A stretch of 64,000 nt of DNA from Arundinibacter roseus (lineage in GTDB: Bacteria > Bacteroidota > Bacteroidia > Cytophagales > Spirosomataceae). Positions 44,639-54,800 of the stretch are shown here, in pieces; the first letter of the stretch is position 1, and each line of letters opens with the position of its first letter. Below the pieces are notes generated by a model, which was not told where the DNA came from, made no database searches, and saw only the letters and a program-made list of their open reading frames with translations. The stretch covers positions 1-64,000 of the forward strand of contig NZ_SMJU01000003.1 of the NCBI RefSeq assembly GCF_004348825.1, written 5' to 3'. The position numbers and the translations under genes were made by a program.

Positions 44639-44932
44639 ATGAAACAAGATGAAGAAATAGTAAATACGCTCATTAAAGGGGGGATTATTGGAGCAGCACT
44701 CGGGGCGTTGGTATCTGAAAATAAAGAAAATGGTGCTACTATTGGCGCTTTGGCCGGTGCAGCCCTGTTGGCCACATTCAGGGCCAATCAGCACGCCTTG
44801 CAAAACAACCTGCCGATGTTTTTAGAAGAAAACAACGTCTTATATGAAATTAAAGCAGACGGAAGCAAACATTTTGTCAGAAACCTTGCGAAGACAAATC
44901 CACTACTACCTGAACACTTTAAACTTAAATAG
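44639..44932 (+). CDS. Glycine-zipper small membrane protein, putative partner of zeta-like kinase
   Basis: A 97-residue protein. Two short hydrophobic glycine-zipper segments lie at about 13-25 (KGGIIGAALGALV) and 33-47 (ATIGALAGAALLATF), separated by a charged hairpin. A soluble C-terminal tail follows (LEENNVLYEIKADGSKHFVRN). Its stop is one base before the ATG of the zeta-like kinase gene, so the two are almost certainly co-translated. It does not resemble the epsilon antitoxin. Its position before a toxin-fold kinase suggests an immunity, antitoxin or membrane-targeting role (inference). Confidence 0.75.
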   Translation: MKQDEEIVNTLIKGGIIGAALGALVSENKENGATIGALAGAALLATFRANQHALQNNLPMFLEENNVLYEIKADGSKHFVRNLAKTNPLLPEHFKLK

Positions 44933-44933
44933 G

Positions 44934-45659
44934 ATGACTATTAAGCGGATGAGGGTGTTTGCGGGCCCAAATGGTTCGGGGAAAACCACCATTGTTAATA
45001 GTTTACGAAGCGAAATAGGATTTGGTATTTATGTGAATGCCGATGATATAGAAAGTCAATTGAAAGAAACTCGGGTAATGTTGTTTTCCAGTTTTCAGCT
45101 TTATGTAATTGAAGATGAGCTTCATGATTATTTTAAAACCAGTAATTTTTCACCATTAAAAAGAGCCGAACCCGATTTATGGAGTAAACTAACGGTAAAA
45201 GATAACGTGTTGTTCGTAGATACCTTTGTAGATTCTTATTTGGCAGCAGATCTGTCTGAATTTCTCAGGCAAAGTTTATTAAAGAATGGCATTTCGTTTA
45301 CTTACGAAACCGTAATGAGTCATGAAAGCAAGGTTAAGTTTTTGCAACGAGCCCTTGACAGTGGGTACCGGGTCTACTTATATTTTGTCGCAACGGAGGA
45401 CCCTCAAATTAACGTAAGTCGTGTAAATATCAGAGTAGCACAGCATGGACACTTTGTTGCTCCTGAATTAGTGACTACTCGATACTATAAAAGTTTGCAA
45501 CAGCTAAAAAAAGCTATCAAGAAAAGTAGTAGGGCTTATTTGTGGGACAATTCTGGTGCTGCCAGTTTATTAATTGCAGAAATCACAGATGGAAGTGAAG
45601 TCCATATACTTGACTCAAACTATGTGCCCAATTGGTTCGTTGACTATGTGGTTAACTGA
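44934..45659 (+). CDS. Zeta-toxin-like P-loop kinase
   Basis: A 241-residue kinase. The ATG at 44934 is preferred because it follows the upstream stop by one base; an earlier in-frame start would overlap the small gene by 30 codons. Walker A GPNGSGKT lies at residues 11-18 and NADD (35-38) provides the acidic residue expected of zeta/AAA_33 kinases. Zeta toxins phosphorylate UDP-N-acetyl sugars and block wall synthesis, but chromosomal homologues may have other substrates. The cassette is AT-rich relative to its neighbours, consistent with acquisition. No transposase lies beside it. Confidence 0.82.
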   Translation: MTIKRMRVFAGPNGSGKTTIVNSLRSEIGFGIYVNADDIESQLKETRVMLFSSFQLYVIEDELHDYFKTSNFSPLKRAEPDLWSKLTVKDNVLFVDTFVDSYLAADLSEFLRQSLLKNGISFTYETVMSHESKVKFLQRALDSGYRVYLYFVATEDPQINVSRVNIRVAQHGHFVAPELVTTRYYKSLQQLKKAIKKSSRAYLWDNSGAASLLIAEITDGSEVHILDSNYVPNWFVDYVVN

Positions 45660-45742
45660 TAATGTTGAATAAAACTATTTGTTTCAGGTTGACTATCTAA
45701 ATTATAATTGTCAGGATTACTTTCACTTACCCCCCAAAAAAT

Positions 45743-45777
45743 AAAAATCCCCGACAGATACTCTGCCAGGGATTTTT
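45743..45777. terminator. Bidirectional terminator
   Basis: AAAAATCCC (45743-45751) and GGGATTTTT (45769-45777) form a stem that gives a T run on both strands, with an inner CAG/CTG pair. It ends the zeta-like kinase transcript on the plus strand and the second sulfatase locus on the minus strand. Confidence 0.85.
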
Positions 45778-45793
45778 AGTACAGCTATTCCCG

Positions 45794-47224
45794 TCACTTT
45801 TTTGCCTGAATCCTCTTTTCAATAACACTTGCAGCGATAGGCATGTTGGCAGTGTGCGCTTTGACCTGCTGCTCTATTTGCTTAATAATTTCGGGGTGTT
45901 TGGCGGCCAGATTATACTTTTCGGAAGGGTCGTGCTGAACGTTAAACAGCTGAACTTCGTCTAGTTTTTCGACCTTGGCCGGATATCCCAGGGGGTTGTT
46001 TTTGTAGTAGTAGAGCTTGTAGTCGCCCTGCCGGGTAGCAAACAGTTTCGAGCCGTGGTAGAAGTACATATCCTTGCGTGGATTAGCCGCTGTGCCCTGC
46101 AACACGCCCGAGAGGTCAAAGCCGTCGTAGACACGGTCGTTGGGTAAAGTAGCTCCGGCCAGTCTGCACAACGTAGGCAGCAAGTCGAGCGTACTGCCCA
46201 TGCTCGACACCACCCCGGGCTTGACGCGGCCCGGTCCCCAAAAAATAGCCGGAACCCGTACGCCGCCTTCGTAGCTTGTACCTTTGGCTCCATACAACAG
46301 CCCCGCTGAGCCTGCATGTTCGTTGAAAATAGCCCAGGGACCGTTGTCAGAGGTAAAAACTACGTAGGTATTTTTGTCCAGTCCTTCGCTACGCAGCGTA
46401 TTCAGAAGTTGGCCGACGCTCCAGTCAATTTCCTCAATCACGTCGCCGTACAATCCCCGCTCACTTTTTCCTAGGAAATCAGCTGAGGCAAACAGCGGCA
46501 CGTGCGGCAGCGAATGCGCCATGTACAAAAAAAACGGCTTCTTTTTGTTGGCTTTAATGTACGTAATCGCCTCAGCCGTGTAGCGTTTCACGATTGTGGT
46601 CTGATCGGCCGGGCGCTCAATTTCCTGAGTATTGCGCAAAATCGGCACCTGAAAATACTCCGTCTTGGGATGTAAAAACGCCTCCGTATATTCGACGCTA
46701 TTGACCCGGTCCATGTCGTTGCTGTACGGGATTCCGTAGTAGGAATCGAATCCGTGGCTTGTGGGCAAATAGGCCGGCAGGTGTCCCAGGTGCCACTTGC
46801 CGATGGCAGCTGTGCTGTACCCACCGGTTTTCAGCAGCCGGGCAATGGTATTTTCACTTTGGGGAAGTCCCCCGTCTGAATCCGGAAAAAGTACCCGTCG
46901 GTTGTCGCCATACATACCCGTCCGGACAGGAAGGCGGCCCGTCAGCAGTCCGGCACGCGAAGGGGTACAAACGTTTGCGGCTACATAAAAATTAGTCCAT
47001 TTTTGTCCCTCAGCCGCCATACGGTCGATGTTCGGCGTTTTGATCGTCGGGTGCCCATAGCAGCCCAAATCTCCGTAGCCCTGATCGTCCGTAAAGATGA
47101 TGATGAAATTAGGTTTGGCATTTTTTTGTGCCTGAACGGCATACAAACCGGTTAGGGCTACGAGTCCGGCCAGGCAAACCAGTCGTTTGCCGGCGTATGA
47201 AAAAAAAGTTGCAGGAGTTATCAT
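45794..47224 (-). CDS. Secreted sulfatase (S1 family), first of pair
   Basis: A 476-residue exported sulfatase. A signal peptide of about 32 residues is followed by the metal-site start [15 protein letters not shown]. The formylglycine motif CTPSR (in [14 protein letters not shown]) has Cys as the residue to be converted. Further metal and substrate blocks include GKWHLGH and FTSDNGPW. It removes sulfate esters from a glycan in the periplasm or outside the cell. It is the last gene of locus 2 and lies 31 bp after its partner sulfatase. The maturation enzyme is not in the window. Confidence 0.92.
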   Translation of the reverse strand: MITPATFFSYAGKRLVCLAGLVALTGLYAVQAQKNAKPNFIIIFTDDQGYGDLGCYGHPTIKTPNIDRMAAEGQKWTNFYVAANVCTPSRAGLLTGRLPVRTGMYGDNRRVLFPDSDGGLPQSENTIARLLKTGGYSTAAIGKWHLGHLPAYLPTSHGFDSYYGIPYSNDMDRVNSVEYTEAFLHPKTEYFQVPILRNTQEIERPADQTTIVKRYTAEAITYIKANKKKPFFLYMAHSLPHVPLFASADFLGKSERGLYGDVIEEIDWSVGQLLNTLRSEGLDKNTYVVFTSDNGPWAIFNEHAGSAGLLYGAKGTSYEGGVRVPAIFWGPGRVKPGVVSSMGSTLDLLPTLCRLAGATLPNDRVYDGFDLSGVLQGTAANPRKDMYFYHGSKLFATRQGDYKLYYYKNNPLGYPAKVEKLDEVQLFNVQHDPSEKYNLAAKHPEIIKQIEQQVKAHTANMPIAASVIEKRIQAKK

Positions 47225-47255
47225 GAATTGGTGGTTTAAGAAAGAAATAAAAGCT

Positions 47256-48617
47256 TCACTTGGTTGGATCGGGTTTTTGCCAGGGTACTTTTCCGCCTTG
47301 TTGCATATGCTGCATCAGCAAACCGTTTAGTTTTTTATACACCGCAGGCTGCTGCGCCCGCACGTTCTTTTTTTCCAGAGGATCATCATCCAGGTTATAG
47401 AGTTCCATGGGTTCGTAGGGTGTATTCTGGAGCAGTTTCCAGGAGCCCAGCCGCAGGGCATAAATACACTGTCCGGCGTAGTCTGTGCCGCCTTCCCGCC
47501 GGGTAAAATAGAGCGGGCGTTCTTCGGGTGGAGCAGATTGACCACGCAGCGTTGGTAAAAAACTTCGCCCGTTGAGCAATACATCGGGAGTAATTCCGGC
47601 GACTTCCAGTAAGGTAGGATAAACATCCATAGAAAGATTTACCTGATCAGAAACCGACCCAGGCTTGATTTGGCCCGGCCAGACAATACTCGCCGGTACA
47701 CGCAGGCCACCTTCGTACATGCTGCCTTTGCCGTTGCGGGTGGGGCCGTTGTTGGCCAGGCTGGGTAGGTAGCCGCCGTTATCGCTTGTAAAGACTATAA
47801 GCGTATTGGTGTATTGACCACTTTCTTTCAGCGCCGCAATGACCTTGCCGATGCCATCGTCCATGTGTTCAATTAAGGCTACCAGTTCGGCTCTTTTAGG
47901 CGAGATTCCCGGTTGGCGTGCTTTTACTTTTTGCACCCATTCGGTGGGTGGTTGTACCGGAGTATGCGGGGCATTATAGGCCAGATACAAAAAAAATGGC
48001 TGTGCATCTTCGGCCTGCTGTTGGATGTAGTCCACTGACCATTGGGTAAAAAGGTCGGTCGCATGTCCCTTTGGATCAATCGTTTGGGAATTCTTACGCA
48101 TGTAGTTGATGTCGTGGCGCCTGTGCAGCCAGTAGTCATCCATCATGTCGCCCAGCCAGCCATGAAAATAGTCAAAACCATGTTCGTTGGGGGTATTGGG
48201 AGACTGTAGCCCCAGGTGCCACTTGCCGATTATGGCGGTGTGGTAGCCTGCTTTTTTTAGCTGGGCCGGCAGTAGACTGGTTTGTGGTGCCAGGTAGCCC
48301 CAGCTATTGTCGGCATGGGTGCGGATTACCCCCGGCACGCCCACCTGATCCTGATACCGCCCCGATAGCAACGCCGCCCGGGTAGGCGAACAGACGGTAC
48401 TATTGGCATAAAAATTATCAAAACGCATTCCCTCACGGGCCAGTTGATCAATATGAGGCGTGCGCAGGTCGCTCGTACCGTAGTAAGAAACATCATGAAA
48501 GCCCTGATCATCGGTAAGAATCACCAGAATGTTGGGTTTGGAGGGAGTAGTCTGCTGGGCACTGCTACCAAACGCGGACAGAAGCAAAGCCATCAGCCAT
48601 AAGCAGGAATTTTTCAT
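47256..48617 (-). CDS. Secreted sulfatase (S1 family), second of pair
   Basis: A 453-residue sulfatase. The ATG at 48617 is chosen over an earlier in-frame start 27 codons upstream because it opens a clean signal peptide ([17 protein letters not shown]). Motifs are [13 protein letters not shown], the formylglycine motif CSPTR ([14 protein letters not shown]), GKWHLGL and FTSDNGGY. It resembles the N-acetylgalactosamine-6-sulfatase side of the S1 family, but the exact substrate cannot be set. It lies 82 bp after SusD, and its difference from the neighbour sulfatase suggests two different sulfate positions are removed. Confidence 0.9.
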   Translation of the reverse strand: MKNSCLWLMALLLSAFGSSAQQTTPSKPNILVILTDDQGFHDVSYYGTSDLRTPHIDQLAREGMRFDNFYANSTVCSPTRAALLSGRYQDQVGVPGVIRTHADNSWGYLAPQTSLLPAQLKKAGYHTAIIGKWHLGLQSPNTPNEHGFDYFHGWLGDMMDDYWLHRRHDINYMRKNSQTIDPKGHATDLFTQWSVDYIQQQAEDAQPFFLYLAYNAPHTPVQPPTEWVQKVKARQPGISPKRAELVALIEHMDDGIGKVIAALKESGQYTNTLIVFTSDNGGYLPSLANNGPTRNGKGSMYEGGLRVPASIVWPGQIKPGSVSDQVNLSMDVYPTLLEVAGITPDVLLNGRSFLPTLRGQSAPPEERPLYFTRREGGTDYAGQCIYALRLGSWKLLQNTPYEPMELYNLDDDPLEKKNVRAQQPAVYKKLNGLLMQHMQQGGKVPWQKPDPTK

Positions 48618-48698
48618 AATATTCAGGAGTCGGAAGTTTGTATAGTAAAGCATCATGTAAACAGAAACTATGTCTTTTACATGATGCTTTTTTCTCAA

Positions 48699-50108
48699 TT
48701 AATACCCCTCATTCTGTTCCAGGTTAGCATTGGCGTTCAGTTCGGTAATTGGTAGAGGAAATAATACGTGGAACGGCTGCGCTTTTTTCCCCTTCGCAGT
48801 GGCATTGGATATGAGTTTTCCGTGACGAATCAGATCTTCCCGACGTTTCATCTCGGTATAAAATTCCCACTCTCTTTCCTGCAAAATTCGGTCCCTTAGC
48901 GTTTCCTTGGTAAAATTGCCTACCTGAATAGGGGCAGCTCCCGCTCGGGAGCGCACCTGATTGATCAGGTCAATAGCTTCCTGCGCAGGTCCATTCAACT
49001 CATTAAGTGCTTCTGCCCTTGCCAGTAAAATATCTGCATAGCGAACCACCGGAATGTCGTTGCCCTGAACGGCTCCCGCTGCGTTTGGGTCAAACTCGTA
49101 CTTGCCGGAAAGAGATTGATTGATACCCAGCAGCTTGATAAACTTACCCGATGTGCTGGTGTACTCGGTAATGATCAGGTCCCGGCGCGTGTCTCCCGGC
49201 TCAAAGGAATTCACGAAGCTGTCGAAGAAGTATGAGCGTGCGGCAAATACCTGCTGATTTGGCTGGGGCAAGGGATAATCAGTTGGAAAAGTAAGCGCCA
49301 CCAGGTTATGACCGGCCTGGGCCGAAGCCGGGATTACCCACAGCATTTCGGCGTTGCCTTCGTTGGCAATGGCAAATACATTTTTGTAGTTGGGAATCAG
49401 CGAGTACTTTTTCAAGTCCATTATCTGCTTTGTTATATCCGCTGTTTTCTGCCACTGCTTTGTATTGAGGTAGAACTTGGCCAATATACCCAGGGCGGCA
49501 CCTTTGGTGGCTCTTCCGTACTGCGCCTGACTTAGGGGCAACTCTGCCGCTACTTCGAGCAATTCTTTCTCGATGAAAGCCTTCATCTCCGCATCGGTAG
49601 CGCGCGAGAGCTTGAATTCGGAGGGGGTCGAGGTAAGGTATAGCGGAACGGGACCAAACCAATCGTACAATTGATTGTAGGCCACCACGCGAACAAAACG
49701 AGCTTCGGCGTTGAGCTGCTTGTCAAAGGCGGTTGCATCGGTCGAACTGGTATTATCAATAACAATGTTGGCGTCCCGAACGGCTCCATACTGACTTCCC
49801 CAGGCATCACTAAAATACTGATGGTTGCTGTCCCATGTGAAGTTGGTCAGGGGCGTCAGCAGCGCTTCAATGCTTCCCCCCTGATTCCATACTTCCTGCG
49901 AGGTGTGGGCCGACAGAAACAGGTAGTTATGTCCCCGCATTTGGATATTTCCGTACGCGGAGGTAAGTACAGCCTGTTTTCCGGTAGGAGTATTGAGGAA
50001 GTTACCTGGGGTTAGTTCAGAATATACGGTTTCATCCAGCAGGCTCTCACAGCCCGAGGCCTGGATCAGTAGTACCAGCAGCAGTACTTTTATGCTATTT
50101 CGTTTCAT
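48699..50108 (-). CDS. SusD/RagB-family outer-membrane lipoprotein (locus 2)
   Basis: A 469-residue lipoprotein with lipobox QASGC (Cys20). Helical SusD domains follow, with the C-terminal signature blocks YADILLARAEALNEL and REWEFYTEMKRREDLIRHG. It partners the SusC receptor encoded 31 bp upstream and delivers glycans at the cell surface. Sequence is clearly different from the locus 1 SusD, in keeping with a different ligand. Confidence 0.95.
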   Translation of the reverse strand: MKRNSIKVLLLVLLIQASGCESLLDETVYSELTPGNFLNTPTGKQAVLTSAYGNIQMRGHNYLFLSAHTSQEVWNQGGSIEALLTPLTNFTWDSNHQYFSDAWGSQYGAVRDANIVIDNTSSTDATAFDKQLNAEARFVRVVAYNQLYDWFGPVPLYLTSTPSEFKLSRATDAEMKAFIEKELLEVAAELPLSQAQYGRATKGAALGILAKFYLNTKQWQKTADITKQIMDLKKYSLIPNYKNVFAIANEGNAEMLWVIPASAQAGHNLVALTFPTDYPLPQPNQQVFAARSYFFDSFVNSFEPGDTRRDLIITEYTSTSGKFIKLLGINQSLSGKYEFDPNAAGAVQGNDIPVVRYADILLARAEALNELNGPAQEAIDLINQVRSRAGAAPIQVGNFTKETLRDRILQEREWEFYTEMKRREDLIRHGKLISNATAKGKKAQPFHVLFPLPITELNANANLEQNEGY

Positions 50109-50139
50109 AGAATTTCTGAATTTTTTCGATGGGGAATAA

Positions 50140-53100
50140 TTAAAAACCTACATTGATGCCCAGCATCCAGGTGCGGGCCAGAGGGTACCCGTTGTAGTCT
50201 ATCCGCACGTTGCTGCGGCCAAAGGCATTAGCCTCCGGATCAAACCCGACGTAATTGGTAAAGGTGGCCAGGTTCTGACCTACAACGTACACACGCGCCG
50301 ACTGAATGAATTTTACTTTTTCGACCGGCAGGTTGTAGCCCACCGAGAGGTTGCGCAGACGAATGTAGGAGGCGTCCTGCAGGGCCAGTGTGTTTACTTT
50401 TCCGCCACCGTAGGCCGAAGGCTGCACGCCTGACGGCCATTTGGCACCCGGATTTTGGGGAGTCCAGCGGTCGAGTGCCTGCTCGGTAATCCGGTTGCGG
50501 CGGGCATTGTTAGGATACATACTTTCCAGAACGTTGATGTTCAGCATATCCGCTCCCTGCTGTCCCTGAAAGAAAAAATCCAGCTGAAATCGTTTGAAAG
50601 TAAGATTATTACTAACCCCAAATGTAAACGCAGGGAATGGGCTGCCAATGATCTGCTGATCAAGTGGCGTGATTCGGTTGTCGCCGTTCACATCCCTGAA
50701 TATAGGGTAACCGGGTCTGGAACCGGGCTGAGCTGAGCCGGCAATATTATCACCCTGCTGAAAAAGTCCCGTAACTTCGTAGCCATAATACGAGAAGGCC
50801 GGATAGCCCACCGTAACGATAGTGGTAGGACCAATGGACTCAATAGAGCCGGTAATGATGTTGGTTACCTCGCCCAGATCGGTGATTTTATTTTTGATGG
50901 CGGCGAAGTTCAGCGTTGTACTCCACGAAAACTGTCCCTTCTTGATGTTAGTAGAGCTCACCATTACTTCCACACCCTTGTTCTGCATTTTTCCTACATT
51001 AGATAAAATGGAATTAAAGCCCGTTGCCCGCGGCAGGGGCAGGTCAATCAGCATATCCCGGGTATTCTTGACGAAGTAGTCAATGGTAGCGCTGATGCGT
51101 CCCTGCAGAATACTGGCATCAATACCAATGTTGGTCTGTTCGGTCGATTCCCATTTCAGGTCTGGGTTGGCTATGCGCGACGGACGGGTACCTACCAGAA
51201 CCGCGTTATTGAAAACCGCGCTGGCTCCGGTGGTGTAGGTCGTCAGAGAAGCATAGTTGTTGATTTCCTGGTTACCTGTCAGTCCCCAGCTGGCCCGAAG
51301 TTTCAGGTCATAAAAAAAGTTGGGTAAAAAGCCCTCTTCACTCAGACGCCATCCAACGGCCACCGAAGGGAAATAGCCAAACTTGTTGTTGGCCCCAAAA
51401 CGCGAGGAGCCATCCGCCCGCAGAGAGGCCGTAAACAGATACCTGTCGTTGAGCGTGTAGTTGACCCGGCTCAGGTAGGACAAAATACTGTTATCTTCCT
51501 GTCCGCTAAACAGGTTGTCCAGGTTAGTGTCGCCCAGGCCCAGGTTATTGGTTGAGAGTGCATCGGACGGAAATCCTCTGATAATTCCTGAAAAGTTTTT
51601 ATTGTTAAAATATTGGTAGGTAACCCCGCCCAGCAGGTTCAGTGTACTTTTCTCGGTCAACTGCCTGCTATAATTCATGGTATATTCCAGCAGTACGTTG
51701 GAACGCTCGATGGTGGCAATATTGGCAATGCCCTTGGCAGAAAGTCCATTAAGGGTTTTGGTAGAATTGAAGAGGTCCCGACGGGAAGTCTGACGGTCTG
51801 AACCAAAGTTAAGCTTGGCGTCCAGTCCGGGCAGGATGGTGTATTTTACAAAAATATTACCCATCGTACGGTTAGTCACGTTGGAGCTCGTCAATCCTTC
51901 TACCAGGCTCATCGGGTTGTTGATGGTCAGGTTCTTGGACTGAGAAAACTGGCCGTCCGGGGCATAAACGGGTTCGGTAGGGTCATACAGCAGGGCCGAG
52001 TTGATGGGTCCCGAGTTCTCATTGTTGTTGACCCCGTCGATGCTATTGGCATCATTTACCAGGCTGGTATTGATGTTAATACCAATGCTAACCTGATCGC
52101 CCAGCTTTCTTTCCAGGTTCAGGCGGGCTATGTATTTCTTGATTCCTGACCGCTTGACGACTCCTTCCTGATTGAAGTAATTGAGGGAAGAGAAAAAGGT
52201 TGTTTTGTCGTCCCCGCCCGATACCGATATGTTGTGGCTATTTAGAGGCGCTTTCTGATACACCTGATCCTGCCAGTTGGTACCGGCTCCAATTCGGCTA
52301 ATGTCGGCATCTGTAAAATCCAACGCGCGACCTTCATCCGTGGCTAAATCGTTCATAAACTGAATGTACTGACTGGCGTTGAGCACGTCCATTTGATTCG
52401 GAACGGTCTGAACACCGGTGTTAAAGTCATAGCTAACCCCGATTTTTCCTTTGTTGCCTTTTTTCGTCGTAATAAGGATGACCCCATTGGCCCCCCGCGA
52501 TCCGTAAATAGCGGTAGCCGAAGCGTCTTTGAGAATTTCTATGGAGGCAATATCATTGGGGTTGATGGAGTTTAGCGGGTTACGGGGGTTGTTGTTGGTA
52601 CCCGTACCAGCCCCACCGCTGGAAGCAGAAAGCAACGAACCATTGTCGATGGGTAGTCCGTCAATTACATACAGTGGTTCGCTGCCGGCCGTAAGCGAGT
52701 TGGCTCCCCGGATCCGGATAGATACCCCGCCTCCGGGCTCAGAGCTGGTCTGATTGATCTGCACTCCCGCCGAGCGGCCCAACATCATCTGATCTACCGA
52801 TGCATTGGCACCGGGATTAAAATCTTTTTCACGCAGGGACGATACGGAGCCGGTCAAGTCGCTTTTTTTCTGAGTACCATAGCCCACCACGACCAGTTCT
52901 TCGAGTGCTTTTATATCCGCTTTCATTTTTACATCAATCACCGACTGATTGCCAACGGTCACTTCCTGCGGCATGTAGCCAACAAAGGAAAAGATAAGGA
53001 CCGCGCCCTGATCCGTCACGCTCAGCGTGTACTTGCCTTCGGTGTCGGAAGTTGTACCCCGTTGGCTTCCCTTCATGACGACGCTCACGCCTGGTAGCGG

Positions 53101-53637
53101 GGCGCCCGTTTCGTCCTGCACATTGCCCCTAATCTCACGGTCTATCTGGGCGGTAGTTTGACTTTGCTCACGGATTTTGTCAGAATTCTGCGTACTGGCA
53201 CGAGGGTTTTCTTCGACTTTTTCATCCGTTTGCAAGGCACTATCGTTAGATTCCTCCCGAGCGTTTGCTTTCTGAGCGGGTTTGCGGTTTTCAAAAATCA
53301 GGTATGAACTGTTGTTTACCTTCTTGTATAGAAGTCCGGAAGGTTTGAGAATACGTTCCAGGTTTTTTTCAAGGTTCTGGCTGCGATTAATGGCATCCGA
53401 TGAAATGAGTATTCCCTCAATGACTTTCATTTCAAAAAGAATATCAACCTGAAAATGATTCTTCAAATGATCCAGCCCGTCTTTAAGTTTAATTTGGGAG
53501 TTGGCTGGCAATTGTCGGGGTGCTTTTTGCATGTTTCGGGCCATAACAACCGACTGCGAGAAACCGTACTGTTGCGCCATAAGCAATACGATCAGAAGTA
53601 GCCCCACACCTGAGGCTCGGCGAAAAAGTAAATTCAT
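50140..53637 (-). CDS. SusC-family TonB-dependent receptor with STN signalling domain (locus 2)
   Basis: A 1165-residue outer-membrane importer. The signal peptide is followed by an STN domain (about 45-120), a Gln/Asn-rich linker (about 120-170) and a carboxypeptidase-regulatory-like domain (GNVQDETGAPLPGVSVVMKG). The plug (ELVVVGYGTQKKSDLTG; YGSRGANGVILITTKKG) and barrel complete it. Layout matches the locus 1 receptor, including the signalling domain. It starts 35 bp after its fecR gene. Confidence 0.95.
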   Translation of the reverse strand: MNLLFRRASGVGLLLIVLLMAQQYGFSQSVVMARNMQKAPRQLPANSQIKLKDGLDHLKNHFQVDILFEMKVIEGILISSDAINRSQNLEKNLERILKPSGLLYKKVNNSSYLIFENRKPAQKANAREESNDSALQTDEKVEENPRASTQNSDKIREQSQTTAQIDREIRGNVQDETGAPLPGVSVVMKGSQRGTTSDTEGKYTLSVTDQGAVLIFSFVGYMPQEVTVGNQSVIDVKMKADIKALEELVVVGYGTQKKSDLTGSVSSLREKDFNPGANASVDQMMLGRSAGVQINQTSSEPGGGVSIRIRGANSLTAGSEPLYVIDGLPIDNGSLLSASSGGAGTGTNNNPRNPLNSINPNDIASIEILKDASATAIYGSRGANGVILITTKKGNKGKIGVSYDFNTGVQTVPNQMDVLNASQYIQFMNDLATDEGRALDFTDADISRIGAGTNWQDQVYQKAPLNSHNISVSGGDDKTTFFSSLNYFNQEGVVKRSGIKKYIARLNLERKLGDQVSIGININTSLVNDANSIDGVNNNENSGPINSALLYDPTEPVYAPDGQFSQSKNLTINNPMSLVEGLTSSNVTNRTMGNIFVKYTILPGLDAKLNFGSDRQTSRRDLFNSTKTLNGLSAKGIANIATIERSNVLLEYTMNYSRQLTEKSTLNLLGGVTYQYFNNKNFSGIIRGFPSDALSTNNLGLGDTNLDNLFSGQEDNSILSYLSRVNYTLNDRYLFTASLRADGSSRFGANNKFGYFPSVAVGWRLSEEGFLPNFFYDLKLRASWGLTGNQEINNYASLTTYTTGASAVFNNAVLVGTRPSRIANPDLKWESTEQTNIGIDASILQGRISATIDYFVKNTRDMLIDLPLPRATGFNSILSNVGKMQNKGVEVMVSSTNIKKGQFSWSTTLNFAAIKNKITDLGEVTNIITGSIESIGPTTIVTVGYPAFSYYGYEVTGLFQQGDNIAGSAQPGSRPGYPIFRDVNGDNRITPLDQQIIGSPFPAFTFGVSNNLTFKRFQLDFFFQGQQGADMLNINVLESMYPNNARRNRITEQALDRWTPQNPGAKWPSGVQPSAYGGGKVNTLALQDASYIRLRNLSVGYNLPVEKVKFIQSARVYVVGQNLATFTNYVGFDPEANAFGRSNVRIDYNGYPLARTWMLGINVGF

Positions 53638-53672
53638 ACACGTAGGATTTAGGTATTTTTGGTAGTAAATAT

Positions 53673-54686
53673 TTATTTATCAGAGAGTTGGACGTAGTTT
53701 CCCTGCCTCACTACATTAATGTCGAGGAGGATAGAAATAGAAAGTAAAAGCTCATCAGCGTTGTTGGCTTTAAATGACCCCATGAGGACCCGCTCAGATA
53801 ATTTTCTTCCAATAATTTCAACTTCCAGGCCGTAATTTTCCTGCAATAGATACGCCACTTCTTCGAGGGTTGTTTCTTCAAAAACAAAGCGTTTTTCTTC
53901 CCATTCCGAATATTTTTGGGCCTGATCGGTAGTTTTAAGCTCCATGCGGTTCTGCCGGTCCAGAGTAACCAAATCCCCGGGTTTCATCATCACTTCCTTT
54001 TTTGAATTTGCTTCCTGATAGCGCACCTGCACTTTTCCCTCTTTAAGTACGACTTTGGAATTATGCTTTCGGGCATACATCGTAAACTCGGTTCCCAGCA
54101 CTACAACTTCAAAATCTTTGGCTGTTTTGACAATAAATTTTTTGTTATCAGCCGTCCGCGTGATCGAAAAATTGGCCTCCCCTTCCAGATGTACTTCCCT
54201 GGTTTTTCGCCCAAAGTCCCATCGGGGCACCCGCAGCGATGAGTTGGTATTTAGTTTAATGATGCTGCCGTCCAACAGCCGAAACGTTTTGATTTCTCCG
54301 TAGGCTGTTTGGTAGGTTTTGAAAAGGATGGGCTCACGAAAAAACCAGCCACTCAGCAGCAGAAACCCAATAAATACCGCCGCAGCCGTCAGCTGTCGGC
54401 CAAACGCTACACGCCGAATCGGTAGAGTTGCCGAAGGCTGGCTGTCCTCGGTTGTTAATTCCAGCGTGTCCGCTGAGACATTGATTACCTCCCTGAATTT
54501 TTCCCAGGCAAGTGCCGTTGTCGCTACGTACTGCGGATTGGTTCGCTCCCATTCTTCCAGCCATTCGTAGTACTGTTCCTCGTGCTCGTGAGTGGCCAGC
54601 CAGGCTTCTATCATTTGCCGTTGCAGGGGCGATGACTTTCGGGCAAAGTGGTCAAAAATCAGTTGTTTGGAAATGTCTGCTTTCAT
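53673..54686 (-). CDS. FecR-family anti-sigma regulator (locus 2)
   Basis: A 337-residue regulator, paralogous to 39298-40290. It has a cytoplasmic sigma-binding region, a membrane helix at about 98-118 and the periplasmic FecR domain (FRLLDGSIIKLNTNSSLRVP; VVLGTEFTMYARKH). A C-terminal STN-like domain ends the protein. It should relay the SusC signal to the sigma factor encoded 114 bp upstream. Confidence 0.93.
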   Translation of the reverse strand: MKADISKQLIFDHFARKSSPLQRQMIEAWLATHEHEEQYYEWLEEWERTNPQYVATTALAWEKFREVINVSADTLELTTEDSQPSATLPIRRVAFGRQLTAAAVFIGFLLLSGWFFREPILFKTYQTAYGEIKTFRLLDGSIIKLNTNSSLRVPRWDFGRKTREVHLEGEANFSITRTADNKKFIVKTAKDFEVVVLGTEFTMYARKHNSKVVLKEGKVQVRYQEANSKKEVMMKPGDLVTLDRQNRMELKTTDQAQKYSEWEEKRFVFEETTLEEVAYLLQENYGLEVEIIGRKLSERVLMGSFKANNADELLLSISILLDINVVRQGNYVQLSDK

Positions 54687-54800
54687 GTCGTGGTTTTCTG
54701 GGCTACGTTATGGATTCGGGCCAAATGCTTCCTGAATCCAGAGCCATGGTACATCAGGGAATATTTACGTGTGGAGTTGATCCTGAAATTTTATTGGAGC

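Noticed and set aside
44844-44933. Upstream start of the zeta-like kinase
   Set aside because: It would overlap the small gene by 30 codons; the ATG at 44934 follows the small gene's stop by one base and directly precedes the Walker A region.
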